Assembly (NCBI GenBank): GCA_030015575.1
Contig: JASDDO010000028.1
Span: 21,059,154-21,123,153, forward strand
DNA length: 64,000 nt
DNA from: Agapanthus africanus
Taxonomy: Eukaryota; Streptophyta; Magnoliopsida; Asparagales; Amaryllidaceae
Direction of reading: 5' to 3'
Below are positions 1-11,834 of this stretch, piece by piece (positions within the stretch are counted from its first letter, which is position 1; each line of letters begins with the position of its first letter). Under the pieces are notes generated by a model, which saw only the letters and a program-made list of their open reading frames with translations, had not been told where the DNA came from and did no database searches. The position numbers and the translations under genes were made by a program.

Positions 1-101
1 GGGTCAAGGGGGCTAGCAGCCCCCTTGCGAGGTGCGAGGCAGCGCTCCGTTAGAAATTTTTTCTAACGGGAACAGTGTTGTGGAGTATGTGTATGTGTAT
101 A
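1..101. other. Flank left of the CACTA element, with two hairpins
   Basis: Two near-perfect inverted repeats sit side by side: arms CAAGGGGGCT/AGCCCCCTTG at 5-14 and 18-27, and CCGTTAGAAA/TTTCTAACGG at 47-56 and 60-69. No coding signal is visible. This may be the edge of another repeat cut by the window border. The last bases before the CACTA end are ATA. Confidence 0.5.
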
Positions 102-132
102 CACTACTACAAATAGGGGTTGCCCCTACGAA
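102..132 (+). repeat. CACTA terminal inverted repeat, left
   Basis: Pairs with the complement of 38200-38230, with about 26 of 31 positions matching by eye. It starts with the diagnostic CACTA and runs into the first subterminal CCCCTACG motif. This is the 3' end of the element relative to its genes. Confidence 0.85.
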
Positions 133-790
133 TTTATCCGTAGAAGCAAACCACTGCCCCTACGGATATATCCGTAGGGGCAAGAAATATCCCTGTAGAT
201 GAAAACGCCATAGGTGCAAGTCTTAGCCTTGAACATGCCCCTACAGTCAAAAACTTGCCCCTACGGCGTAATGTATAGGTCCAGTTGTCCCTACGGATTA
301 GGCTGTAGGGACAAAAAACTTATTTAATTTATCGATTTATAAAATAAATTAGGTGTCCCTACGGACATATCCGTAGGGCCAAATAGTAGCCCCTACGGAT
401 ACGTGCGTAGGTCCTGATGTGTAGGAACAAAATATCAGGTATCCTGATATTTGTCCCTACGAATACATGTGTAGGGGCATTTGTTTGCCCCTACGGACAA
501 CTCCGTAGGGATAGGTATAACCCCTATTACTGAGATCATAAGGGCAAAATATCAGGTATCCTGATATTTTGCCCCTACGGATAAATCAGTAGGGGAAAAG
601 AAGGTCCCTACGGATTCTCCGTAGGGGCAAGTATAACCCCTATTACTGAGATCATAGGGGCAAAATATCAGGTATCCTGATATTTTGCCCATACGGATAA
701 ATCAGTAGGGGCAAAGAAGGTCTCTACGGATTAATCCGTAGGGGCAATGTTAGGCCCTATGGATTAATCCGTAGGTACATATTATCGGGT
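133..790. repeat. CACTA subterminal repeat array, left (3') end
   Basis: Many copies of CCCCTACGGA and its complement TCCGTAGGGG occur in both orientations, often head to head. One pair forms a perfect 24-bp palindrome at 157-180 (arms CCCCTACGGATA and TATCCGTAGGGG). A second motif, TATCAGG-TAT-CCTGATA, lies at 433-449, 550-566 and 666-682. In En/Spm the subterminal repeats bind TNPA; that these motifs are the equivalent binding sites is inference. Confidence 0.85.
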
Positions 791-1055
791 TTTTTTTAAA
801 AAAAAGGCTGCCTATTTTTTTCTCACCCTGTGCACAATAATATATACATCATATATAAAATTAATCAACACGCAGAATATATATCGCAGTATTCATAATC
901 ACATCTCACGCATAATATACAAAAGAAATCAACAAGCAGAATATGATATCAATATAAACACGCAAACACCACCAATATCAATATCGTCCAAAATATATAC
1001 AATATGTATCATATAAATAAATACATGTTTAAAATATAAGAATCAAAAAGCTACC
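791..1055. other. AT-rich 3' part of CACTA, no gene seen
   Basis: AT-rich sequence between the subterminal array and the end of the partner gene. It probably holds that gene's 3' untranslated region; no confident polyadenylation site was picked. Confidence 0.4.
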
Positions 1056-3962
1056 CTAGCTCGATCCATCTCCACCTCTGATAAACGCCATAATCTGGCG
1101 CGCCTGCTCCTCGGATATACCCTGAGTCAATAAATCATGCAATACGGAGTGTGTGGGAGTCTGAGAGGGCTGTGGAGCTGTAGGAGTAGTCTGCGCAACC
1201 GCCGCCGAGGTAGTGGCTTGCGGAGCCGCAACTGCGGGAGTCTGAGCGAGCAGTGGAGCTATAGAAGCTGTCTGCGGAACCGCAGCCGAAGTAGTGGCTT
1301 GCGGAGCCGAAGCCGAAGGAGATGCATGTGGAGGCTCGGCCGATGTACCCTGTCGCGTCTGGACCTACGTGTGTAATAAACGAGTAAGAACTGTGTATTA
1401 GTCGAATTCGTATCATTATCAAGTTATTGCAAAACCCCATTCTATGTATACTTAGGGACTTAGGCCTCGTTTGGATATCTAGTTTGGAAAACCGTAGTTT
1501 ATTTTAATTAGATATGTATGTATGATTAATCAAATCTAAGTCTACAACCAAATAAGCTCAGGCTACGTACTAATATTGGATATGTTGCTATCTATAATAT
1601 GACATAATATTTTACTATTAAGTAATATACATATCAACATCTCCTTCAACTCCTGAACGGTGGCCTTCAAGCTTTCCATTTCTTGCTGGAAACGTCGCTC
1701 ACTGGAGACGGAGGAAGTAACCGCCGGAGTGGAGTCCAACCTCATATAGGCCCTGTTAGGGCCCAGTCCCCGGCCTCTCTCCCAACCTCCGTGGTGCCCT
1801 CCGTGTGCGGCGTCCAGGACTGGGGTCAGCAGTATCGGATTTTTCTGTCCAGTAAAATCAATCCCCGATGCCTCGGCATGCTCAACCACCCGCTCCTACA
1901 CCCACATTAACCAGTAAAATATAAGTATATCATTTAAATTTGAACCTTTCAAAACTAAAATTTCAAACAGGGGTTGAATAAATATTAACACTTACGCAAT
2001 ACTCCTGGGTAGCGGCGTCGGGGTATCGAAGCTCGCCCGTGGCGGGATCTGTCGAGGTGTCGTGGACGGCAAGATACGCGGACAACACGCTCGGTGTACC
2101 ACCCTGCTCCAGGGTCTGAGCTCTCTGCAATATTAGAAAATAACTCTGAATATTAGATATATTAAAAAATAACTCTTAATATTGCATTATATCACAAAGG
2201 CCGGTCTATTGTAATTTACCGATAACTCCATGACACGAGTAATATTCCTTGAGCCACCTGTATAAGTGGGGCGACCCCTCTTCGCCGACTTCCTATTCTC
2301 TTTATTTTGATCGGCATGTTTCTGCACAACACATTCACATTTAGTTTACTAATTAAGCAACACAAAAAAATAAATTATATATTAAACAATGAATTACATT
2401 TAAAATACATACATGTTTGCGATGAGAGTCGAAATATTCGCACAATAGAAGCCATGTATCTACGCCGACTCTCGCAAAGGCCGGAGTAGATAGGAGGGCC
2501 GCTCTCTCTGCTTCGGGGGTCGCCATCTACAGGGAATAGCAGTCGGTTTTCAGCTCATTCCTGTTGTATCGGACCATCGTCTGCATGTTCTTCATCAGGC
2601 CATTATACAGAGCGTGAAGATCGAGCACCCTCCTAGGGTGATCAGGGTTGGGTACAGGCTGAAAATCGTAATCCAACTGAAAATACAAAAAAAAACATTG
2701 TTATTAGATTGCAAGTGTTAATAATAAATATATTGGATAAATCAAATGAAAATATATATTAATACCCGAGCCTGATCCTAGAAGAGGGCGAATGAGCGCC
2801 GGTGCTAGTCGCCCCACTCAACATGAAGTGGATAGTTCTTCACGAGCCGGCTCTCATCCCCCATATACCGGCCGAACCTCTCGGCATGATCGCCGGTATA
2901 GCGATAATCAGGGGTAAAAAAGAGGGGGACTGCCGCCTCCCCCTAGCTCTGTCGGGCCTCAGCCTGTGGGACTGATTCGGGCCTCGAGTCCCTCTCTCGA
3001 GATGGGGAGGCTCTGCGTCTGCAAGAAATATCAAGACAATCAATATTAAGACAAAGTTGTATTAAGGAATCAAGGTTTAACGAAAATTGAAGTATGATAT
3101 ATACCTCCGGTGACTAAAGCACAAGCCTGGGCCCGGGCAGCAGCATGAGCGGGACGATAGTTGCTCCGGTAAGGAACAGCCGGTGACCCGGACGTGGACG
3201 CGTCTCCAACTAGAAAATAAATATCGATAAAATACATGGAGTTCATGTTTATTCTTAAAAGATATGTAAAATGAATAAATATTTTATATTTATTCATACA
3301 AACCTGCAGACTGAGCGGAGGGAATGGAAGTGACGGGAGTGACCCCTGCACCAGACGAGGACGCACCACCTATAATTAAACAATCAAGTATCAGCTATTT
3401 AAGTAACTGCAAAAAGATTGCGTATATCAATAATATAACATTCTAAATCAACATGTATACACTGTAGGATATATAAACATACCCGCAGGTATATGATATA
3501 TAAACATACCTGGAGGTGCGGGAGTAGCCTCTGTCCCTGATGTAAGTACGTAAGAGCAAAAAGAATGTATGTATATTTATGATATAGCATTCTAAATCAA
3601 TATACACGCACTATATGATATATAAACATACCTTGAGGTGCGGGAGTGGCCTCTGTCCCTGATGTGGATGCATCACCAACAGCTAGACAATCAAACATTG
3701 ACAATATAAGTAATTTTGACATAAACATGCATGTATATATATAATATTACATTCAAAATGAATATGCGTGCAATATACCTGGAGGTGTGGCAAAGTCCAC
3801 ACGGAAGGAGTCATCCGAAGGGGTCTCCGATCGGGGTGCAAGACCGGCCCTCTGAAGCTCCCTACGCAGCTCTCCAGGCGGCAGGACCGCTCTGCCTCTG
3901 CCTCTGCCGGTGCCGCGGCTGGAGCTCCTGCCGCCCCTCGCTGCTCCCGTCATCGTCATCAA
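1056..3962 (-). pseudogene. CACTA partner protein, Ptta/En/Spm (Transposase_24) type, multi-exon
   Basis: Minus-strand coding blocks separated by AT-rich introns look like the plant Ptta/En/Spm family, the usual second gene of CACTA elements. Readable blocks in order: a Gly/Arg-rich start near 3962 (MTGAARGGRSSSRGTGRG); Ser/Thr/Pro-rich small exons; NYPLHVEWGD near 2820; a block near 2460-2690 with LHALYNGLMKNMQTMVRYNR; NKENRKSAKRGRPTYTGGSR near 2230-2310; a GTPSVLSAYLAVHDTSTD block near 2050-2110; a coiled-coil-like end RRFQQEMESLKATVQELKEM near 1640-1700; and a last exon from about 1367 to the stop at 1056. That exon encodes two copies of a PQATTSAAV repeat and ends near SEEQARQIMAFIRGG. 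Exact splice sites were not fixed and one block shows an in-frame stop, so intactness is uncertain. In En/Spm such a protein binds the subterminal repeats. Confidence 0.7.
3390..3780 (-). repeat. Tandem repeat (~122 bp) carrying duplicated small exons of the partner gene
   Basis: About three units share an ATATATAAACATACC intron end followed by a short exon read on the minus strand as TSGTEATPAPxG. The unit starts near 3512 and 3634 match closely; the third near 3780 is diverged. Related Ser/Thr/Pro exons lie at about 3160-3215 and 3300-3370. Confidence 0.65.
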
Positions 3963-3999
3963 ATCTATATAAATGGTTCGTTGAAGTATTAGACAATCA

Positions 4000-6900
4000 T
4001 TACAAGTATTGACTATATATGTATAGATCGTAAAATATGAAGTAATAATATAACATTACTGATAACCTTTTTCGTTTCGTAGGCGCATTAGATATATCTA
4101 CTTGGATTTCATCATCGATATCATTTCTAACCCACGTAACTTCATAATCAGCCGAAGACAATCCGTCTTTCGAAACAGACGGTCGGAACACTCTAAGTCT
4201 TCTCTCTTCTTCATCCTTATCGTTGTCCTCGAATTCTGGGACATCGTAGACATCTCTGGGTTTCCAACGGCATACGACACTCCATCCCAGATGCTTCAAA
4301 CACTGTGAGTAGTATACTTGGAACGCTTGGTTCGGAAAGATAAACGGATCTTCCTGACCGTAAAATCGAAGTGTGTTCACACTGGTCAATCCATATTCAT
4401 CTTTCCAAGTCCCAAGATTGCTTCTCCACTTATCCGTATCGGTTCGCGTATCGTACCAAGTACACAGGAATATATAAAAGGGTTCTGATCGTCCGGGATA
4501 GTGGATGCCGAGTATACAATTTAAGTATCCATAATAAATCACACCATCCGATCCTACCGTCGCAATCCCACTATTCTGAGTGGTTCTAGATGTTTCTATG
4601 TCCTTAACTTCGAATTTGTATCCAAGGACACCGAATCCTTTATAATATGCAACCTCCATACTAGGAAATTGAGCTAAACATCTTGAATCACACTCACATG
4701 ATGCAGACAAGTTCGGATCGTGGATATAACAAAACAAATTTTACGAAAAATACATAACGATATAAGTTTAGATTAAAACTGATAGCAATAACATGTTATT
4801 CGAATAATTTACATGATCTGCAACCCAATCGCAAAAATTATCCTGATGATATTTTTTCAATCGTTCATCGTTCCAATCAGGATGCCCCTTACGTACCTCG
4901 CTAAAATGAATTCTGTTTTTGACAATAAATTATACCATTTCATACACACACAAACACGAATATAACAATTAATCCAAAAAAAACTTACTCTCTAATTTTT
5001 TCAAGACATGCGCAATTAAGCAAGATAAACCGGTATATCTTGTTGATAAACATAGTGTCTACCCTCTTATAATCGGCTTTACCATATGGCCCATCTTGAA
5101 TTCTTCGAGGCCGGTTAAGTCTCGTCTCAATGTTCTCGTCTAGATAGCGGGAACAAAATGTGGTTGCTTCATCAAGAAAATAACCTTGCATGATAGAACC
5201 CTCTGGTCGATTTCTATTGCGTATATACTTTTTAAGAGTGTAGAGCTACCTAAAGAAAATATGTTGAATAAATAAATACGGGCATACAGGAGAACAATAA
5301 TTTTAAAAATTGCGCGAAACGAAAAATTCCACGTATCTCTCGACGGGATACATCCATCGATATTGTACCGGTCCGGCTAACTTAGCCTCAGTTGCAAGAT
5401 GAACCGTCAAGCGTATTATGATTTCGAAGAATGACGGTGGGAAATACGCTCAAATTTGCAAAGTATCAACGCAATAGAATTTTCTAGTTTATCCAGCGTC
5501 ACAACATCCAGTGTTTCAGCACACAACTCTCTGAAAAAACAACATAGGTCGTTGATTACTAGACCAACTGATTCGGGGAGAGAAGTCCTGAGGGCTAATG
5601 GAAGAAGGTGCTCCACAATAACATGGTGATTATGACTTTTCAGCCCATCGATCTTGCCTTTCACAATTTTTATCTTCTTACTGAATGATCCTGAGAAACC
5701 TGTGGGAACTTTCAAATCATGCAACACCTGCAGAAATCTTTTCTTCTCCGGTTGTGACATATGATAAGCGGCATTGGGAAGTTCAAACTTGCCTGATTTA
5801 CCCGCTACCGGTCTAGGGTGCAATTCACTTCTTATTTCCCAGTCCTGTAGATACATCCGAGCATTCAGATTATCTTTCGATTTCCCATCTTTACAAAGAA
5901 GCAAGTTGAGTATGTGCTTTGATACTCCCTTCTCTATATGCATGACGTCCATACAATGACGCACTAAATTTGTTGACCAGTACGGAAGCTCGAAGAAAAT
6001 GCTTAACTTGTTCCAAAATGGTGGTTTGACCTGTTTTGTCGGATCCATCCCGAAGGCCACATTATTGTAACCATCCTACTGAGCAGTCATGTCCTTTCCG
6101 AACAATGGGGCTGGAGGTCCAAGAAGCTCCTGATGACCATCAAAGTAAACAGCGTCTAACCTGTAGGGGTGGTCTAAAGGCAGGAAACGTCGATGGCCGC
6201 AATAACAAACCTTCCTGCTAAAATTCAAGAATTTCGATGTTGTGTGTTGATGGCAATGAGGACATGCTTTGTGACCATGTACGGACCAACCTGATAGCAT
6301 TCCATACGCAGGAAAGTCATTAATTGTCCACATTAAAGCCGCACGCAGTATGAAGGTTGTATTTGTGTTTGCATCGTAAGTCTCTACACCATCAATGAAC
6401 AAAGATTTTAACTCCTCGATCAGAGGTCGGAGATAGACGTCGATATTGTTTCCCGGTGAGTTTGGTCCGTCGATAAGAAGAGGCATCATAAAGTATGATT
6501 GGTCCATAGCCAACCAAGGCGACAGATTATAAATTATCATTACAACGGGCCATGTGCTGTGACTTCCAGCCATATAGTTGAATGGGCAGAAGCCATCACT
6601 AGCCAGTCCGAGCCTGACATTGCGAGGATCGCTACTGAATATTGTGTGCCTCCTATCGGAATTCTTCCATGCCGGTGAATCTCTTGGATGGCTCATTTTT
6701 CCATCTTCACTTGAAGGAGCACGGTGATGCCAAATCATTGCCTTAGCTGTTTTCTTGCACCTGAATAGCCTCTGCAGCCTCTGTGTTATGAGAAAGTATC
6801 GTGCTATCTTGACAGGTATTTCGGGCTTCTTATCAGAATCTTTCGGCTTATACCTGGCCTCTCCGCATGTTGGACACTCTTTCAAATCTGAATTCTCTTT

Positions 6901-7629
6901 CCGGTACAACACGCAATTTTTAGGACATGCTTGAATCTTCTCACACTTCAGACCCAAATCAGACATTATCTTCTGGGCTCCATACCAGCTGTCGGGCATG
7001 TTATTTTCCGGGGGCATAGAATCTTTCAAGAACGAAAGAAACATTGTGAATGACTTGTTGCTCCATCCATTTAGGCACTTAATCTGGAAAAGTTGGACGA
7101 ACCATGAGAGGATGGAATACTTTGCATTCTCATAAATTGGTTTTCTAGCATCATTCATGAAATTTTCATATTTATCCGCACGCGGTCCTTGACCGGAAGG
7201 AATGTCATCTTCGGTACGAATAGATTCACCTAGGGCAGCGTCTACCATATCCTCCATTTCTTCTGATAGAAAGAAATTATCGTCTTCTTCTTCTGCCGCA
7301 TTACCGTCTTCTCATTCTTCTCCTGCCGCATTATCGTCTTCTCCCTCTTCTTCTGCCGCATTGTGTTCTTCTCCTTCCCCGTGATATTTTCAAGTTGTAT
7401 AAAGTCTAGTAAAACCATATTTTACGATATGAAGCTCTACCAATTCTACCTTCTGTCAGTACTTATTCCCACATCTATTGCACGGGCAGAGAATCTTCCA
7501 TATCACGATCTTATCATGTGCGTGTGCAAATTCAATAAAAGCAGCAACTCCTGCGACAAACTTAGGTTGCATACGTTATTGCCAATCCACATACATCCAG
7601 TCCTTAACTTTGACGTACCCATGGGCCAT
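4000..7629 (-). pseudogene. TNP2-type CACTA transposase (decayed)
   Basis: Transposase of the En/Spm TNPD/TNP2 class, which cuts at the CACTA ends. The ATG at 7629 opens an N-terminal transposase-associated domain (KDWMYVDWQ, GVAAFIEFAHAHD, then the zinc-like ILCPCNRCGNKY and a KYHGE end). An acidic Asn/Ala/Glu repeat (7279-7380) follows, then the TNP2 core from 7257 to about 5950 with CPKNCVLYR/CPTCGEARY, the HGHKACPHCH motif and NLVRHCMDVMHIEKGV. Next come a DUF4218-like part (to about 5416: LPLALRTSLPESV, INDLCCFFRELCA), RLNRPRRIQDGPYG near 5090, and a DUF4216-like C-terminus (4737-4060: SMEVAYYKGFGVLGYKFEVK). The frame from 7629 to 5416 is continuous apart from about five stops, and the 3' part changes frame or is spliced. 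It is probably silenced and non-functional. Confidence 0.88.
7279..7380 (-). repeat. 30-bp tandem repeat encoding an acidic stretch in TNP2
   Basis: CTGCCGCATT recurs at exactly 30-bp spacing (7294, 7324, 7354). On the minus strand each unit encodes an Asn-Ala-Ala followed by Glu/Gly/Asp residues. The multiple-of-three length keeps the transposase frame. Confidence 0.8.
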
Positions 7630-7789
7630 GTTAGACTGTATAACATATAAATTGTAGGTTATGATGACTATATTGAGAAATCTAAGAACGGGATGGTTAC
7701 TGACAAAGGAGAAAATCCGTGTATATGCTTTGTGTGTGCGTTTGTCGTTGAAAAGGATAAATTATCAATAATCAAAATTAGATTTGAGG
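7630..7789. other. CACTA interior upstream of TNP2 start, no gene seen
   Basis: Sequence between the TNP2 start codon and the 602-bp array. It probably contains the leader or the last part of a 5' intron of the transposase transcript; no splice site was assigned. Confidence 0.35.
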
Positions 7790-10700
7790 ATACTCATGTA
7801 TGAGAATATGAAAGCTTCATATTATCATCGAATATCATATATTGGTTTTAACTTGAACATCTTGAATCGCTCTCTAATGATGCGTTTGTTGTGTATTCTT
7901 GTTGTATGTGTGTGTTTCGGCCGTCGGGGTTAAGGCTTCTATCCCATTAAGAATGTATAGAGCGAACACCCATTCGCTTGTGCTTTCAACCGTTTCGAGT
8001 AAATTTCAGCATCACCTCCCCGCTGTTCTTCGAGTACACTGTAATAGAATAAATAATCATTTCAAAGCTGTGAAACAACGTTGAAATGAACATCTAATCT
8101 ATCTTTGTACACCGAGAACTAGCGGAAAGGTACCGACGAAATATCTCGAAATGGATGAAAACACAAGTGAATGAAGGTGTTTGCTTTATACATTCCTAAC
8201 TTGTCCACACGGGACAAATCTATCGGTTATCATACGATTGAATCTTCTCGTCACATAGACTACACGACGGTTGTTAGTATCGAGCTATACCGTCCGATAT
8301 TTAACAACCTTCGTATAGTTCTATGTCACGACGAACATCGAACGTATGTTAACCGATAGACGGGGACTAAGTGGCGCTTTGAGTTTCATATATGAGTATC
8401 GATTAGAATATGAAAGTTTCATATTATCATCGAGTATCATATATTGGTTTTAACTTGAACATCTTGAATCACTCTCTAATGATGCGTTTGTTGTGTATTC
8501 TTGTTGTACGTGTGTGTTTCGGCTGTCGGGGGTAAGGCTTCTATCCTATTAAGAATGTATAGAGCGAACACCCATTCGCTTGTGATTTCAACCGTTTCGA
8601 GTAAATTTCGGCAGCACCTCCCCGCTGTTCTCCAAGTACACTGTAATAGAATAAATAATCATTTCAAAGCTGTGAAATAACGTTGAAATGAACATCTAAT
8701 CTATCTTTGTAAACGGAGAACCAGCGGAAAGGTACCTACGAAATATCTCGAAACAGATGAAAACACAAGTGAATGAATGTATTTGCTTAATACATTCCTA
8801 ACTTGTCCATACGGGAAAAATCTATCGGTTATCATACGATTGAATCTTCTCGTCACATAGACTATACGACGATTGTTAGTATCGAGCTATACCGTCCGAT
8901 ATTTAACAACCTTCGTATAGTTCTATGTCACGACGAACATCGAGCGTATGTTAACCGATAGACGGGGACTAAGTGGTGCTTTGAGTTTCATATATGAGTA
9001 TCGATGAGAATATGAAAGTTTCGTATTATCATCGAGTATCATATATTGGTTTTAACTTGAACATCTTGAATCACTCTCTAATAATGCATTTGTTTTGTAT
9101 TCTTGTTGTATGTGTGTGTTTCGGCTGTCAGGGGTAAGACTTCTATCCCATTAAGAATGTATAGAGTGAACACCCATTCGCTTGTGATTTCAACCGTTTC
9201 AAGTAAATTTCGGCAGCACCTCCCCGTTGTTCTCCGAGTACACTGTAATAGAATAGATAATCATTTCAAAGCTGTGAAACAACGTTGAAATGAACATCTA
9301 ATCTATCTTTATACACGGAGAACAAGCGGAAAGGTACCGACTGTTGGATATAGTGCCCTCAGAGTCAATTATTGGATCACAGGCATGTGATTGCAATGAT
9401 TGAGGGAGGACCTATACCGGTAGGACAGTTTTACTCGAGAGGTTTGTATACTATCTGGCTTGTCTTTATCATCGTGTACATGCTTTAGGTGACATTGTAG
9501 TTCACTATTACACGTTGATAGAGAATAGTATGCTACCATGGTTTGTCTTTATCATTGTGTACTGCTTTAGGTGACCTTACAGGTCACTATTGCGCGTTGA
9601 TAGAGCCCTTAGGATTCTTGCTTGACGACCAGCAGTATGATGGCGATCATATACGTGGGAGCTGGGGTCTATAAGCACATCTTTAAAAGGTCCCTAGTCA
9701 TGGGAGTTTTCGAAACAGGGCATCGATACTCCAGAGTAGACTAGTGTATACAGTCGAGACCCCGACGAGGGGCGGTGGCCGGTCTCACAAGCCACTGGTG
9801 TCGGTTGGTTCACCTAAGATGTATACAGGTGCTCATTGGGTTATGAGTACACCATACAGGACTCGCCGGGAACATGCTAGTTGGGATTATACCAGACGTC
9901 AGATAGCAGTTCCCTGGTGACATGTGTACAGGTTAGTTCATCGACCTGAGATCGTCATTTGTCTCGTGTGAGTTCCCACTGTGCTTTGATTACTACCCTA
10001 CCACGGCTCAAAGGAGTCGTGCAAACAGGTTTTAGTTGGGTACAGTCCCGAGCCACATGGAGGCAGTGAGCGGATCGGCAGGGGTTTCGTCTCTCCCGGT
10101 ATTGGGGGTGAGATCGCGCTGTGTCTAGGAGAGCCATTACACAAAGCCCTCGGCCGAGGCAGGAGATTTACTGGTAGGTATTCCAGTAGTATCTCAGGGT
10201 GTTCTGGGCTACACTCCAACACGACTTGTACCGCTTTTGGGGGTCTGACTTTTACCAACCCCCTAGGCCCGACATGCGAAACTCATAGACGAACGGACTG
10301 GACTGTACGGATATTGTCACTGACAGGCTCAGTAGGGTGTCAGGATGAATTCGCTCATCGACCTCCCTTTTGGTCAATACTTGGTAGCCCGTTACGTACG
10401 CCTGATACCTCTGACGTGCTAGTGGTTAAATCTACAGCCAAAGTATTGACGAGTCTTTAGAGTCCCCCACAGACAGTTTCTCAAGTTTCGGGCGAAACGA
10501 TATAGAGGCCGTATGATATATGGCAAGGTTCGATCTTATACGTGCGGTATTGCACGGATCATGATCGGACAGATCATACTAGTGGGCTTTGGTTTAAGCC
10601 GGATCCTAGTATTAGATTTGTTGGATTACTTTAGTCTCATCGCATTCGCATTCAGTCGGAATGCGGATGCAGGTATGTATATACAGGTGAGGGGTATCCT

Positions 10701-11713
10701 TGTGATCCGTCACGAGTTTACTTTAGATGTTGCCGGATCTTTTTGTTGGACCAAACATTTGGATTAATGTTTGGATAATGGAATTAGTGAGCTAGAAATC
10801 ATCATTAGATGCATTAATGTGACATAGACATATACTATGAGTCATGGTCTCTTTTTTAGCAAATGTGTTACATTAATGGATTGATTTGTGTCATGAAATG
10901 AGGAGGAGAGAGAAGGGGGATGCCATATGATATGTTAGCTCTTGTATTTATTTTTCTAACACTCTCTCACTCTCATTATTCATAGCATCACAACAAAAGA
11001 AAAGAAAAGAAGTGAGAGCCTCTTCTTCTTCTTCTTCCTCTAGCTCATTATCTTCCTCCAATGGCAACACCTTCAACCTCCATCCAAGCCATGGATGCAA
11101 GAGACAAAGTGATCACAACATACTCTACTTCAACCTTGGGCACGTCGGCTAGCACACTTCGTGCCCGAGTTGCTTCGGATGAAGCGGGAGCCCGTAAAAA
11201 GACTTCTCAATGTGGTGCCCTTTCCGACAAGGAGATGAAGACCGGAGTTGCCGCGGGGAGATCGGGATGGTGGCCGAAGACCGAAGGACACGGATCGCTC
11301 GGTATAGCTCTCTACCCTTTCTCTAGTTTGCTAGTAGTAGGTTAATGGTCCGATCCGGGTTTTAAGCATACGATAGCGCCGTTTTCAAGTTAAGAAAAAA
11401 TTTCGTTTCCGCATTTTGGCCTCGGATAGACGGCCGGGGCGCTACCGTAGTCTTACACCGACGAAATATCTCGAAACGGATGAAAACACAAGTGAATGAA
11501 GGTGTTTGCTTTATACATTCCTAACTTGTCCACACGGGACAAATCTATCGGTTATCATACAATTGAATCATCTCGTCATATAGACTATACGACGGTTGTT
11601 AGTATCGATCTTTACCGTCCGATATTTAACAAGCTTCGTATAGTTCTATGGCACGACGAACATCGAACGTTTGTTAACCGATAGACGGGGACTAAGTGGC
11701 GCTTTGAGTTTCA
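7790..11713. repeat. 602-bp tandem array, three units, third interrupted by a solo LTR
   Basis: Units begin near 7790, 8392 and 8994. The anchor ATTGGTTTTAACTTGAACAT lies at 7841, 8443 and 9045, exactly 602 bp apart. The third unit is split by the LTR at 9342-11457 and resumes at 11458, ending with GGCGCTTTGAGTTTCA near 11713. Units are highly similar and each can show a spurious 60-codon frame, which I do not treat as a gene. The array lies upstream of TNP2, within the CACTA. Confidence 0.9.
9342..11457 (+). mobile_element. Solo LTR, copia-type family
   Basis: Starts TGTTGGATATAG and ends TCTTACA, with the 5-bp duplication CCGAC at 9337-9341 and 11458-11462. No internal domain is present, so this is a 2,116-bp solo LTR left by LTR-LTR recombination. 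It is homologous along its length to the LTR at 57361-59419, whose internal region has copia-type integrase similarity. Small open frames within it, such as at 11061-11345, have no recognisable domain. Confidence 0.88.
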
Positions 11714-11834
11714 ATAAAATTCAAATTTCAAACATCCTCTCTCTTTCTCTTCTCTCTACACGTATATTTAGACATCAACATTCAAGCAATCTCTATCACT
11801 TTATTATCATATTTTAATAATCAAATCACATAAC
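11714..11834. other. CACTA interior between the tandem array and solo LTR C
   Basis: AT-rich with a short CT-rich tract. No gene seen. The last five bases, ATAAC, are the target duplication of element C. Confidence 0.5.

Noticed and set aside
11061-11345. 94-codon plus-strand frame MATPSTSIQAMDARDK in the copia solo LTR
   Set aside because: It lies inside an LTR and has no recognisable domain; the related LTRs have no matching frame of this length.
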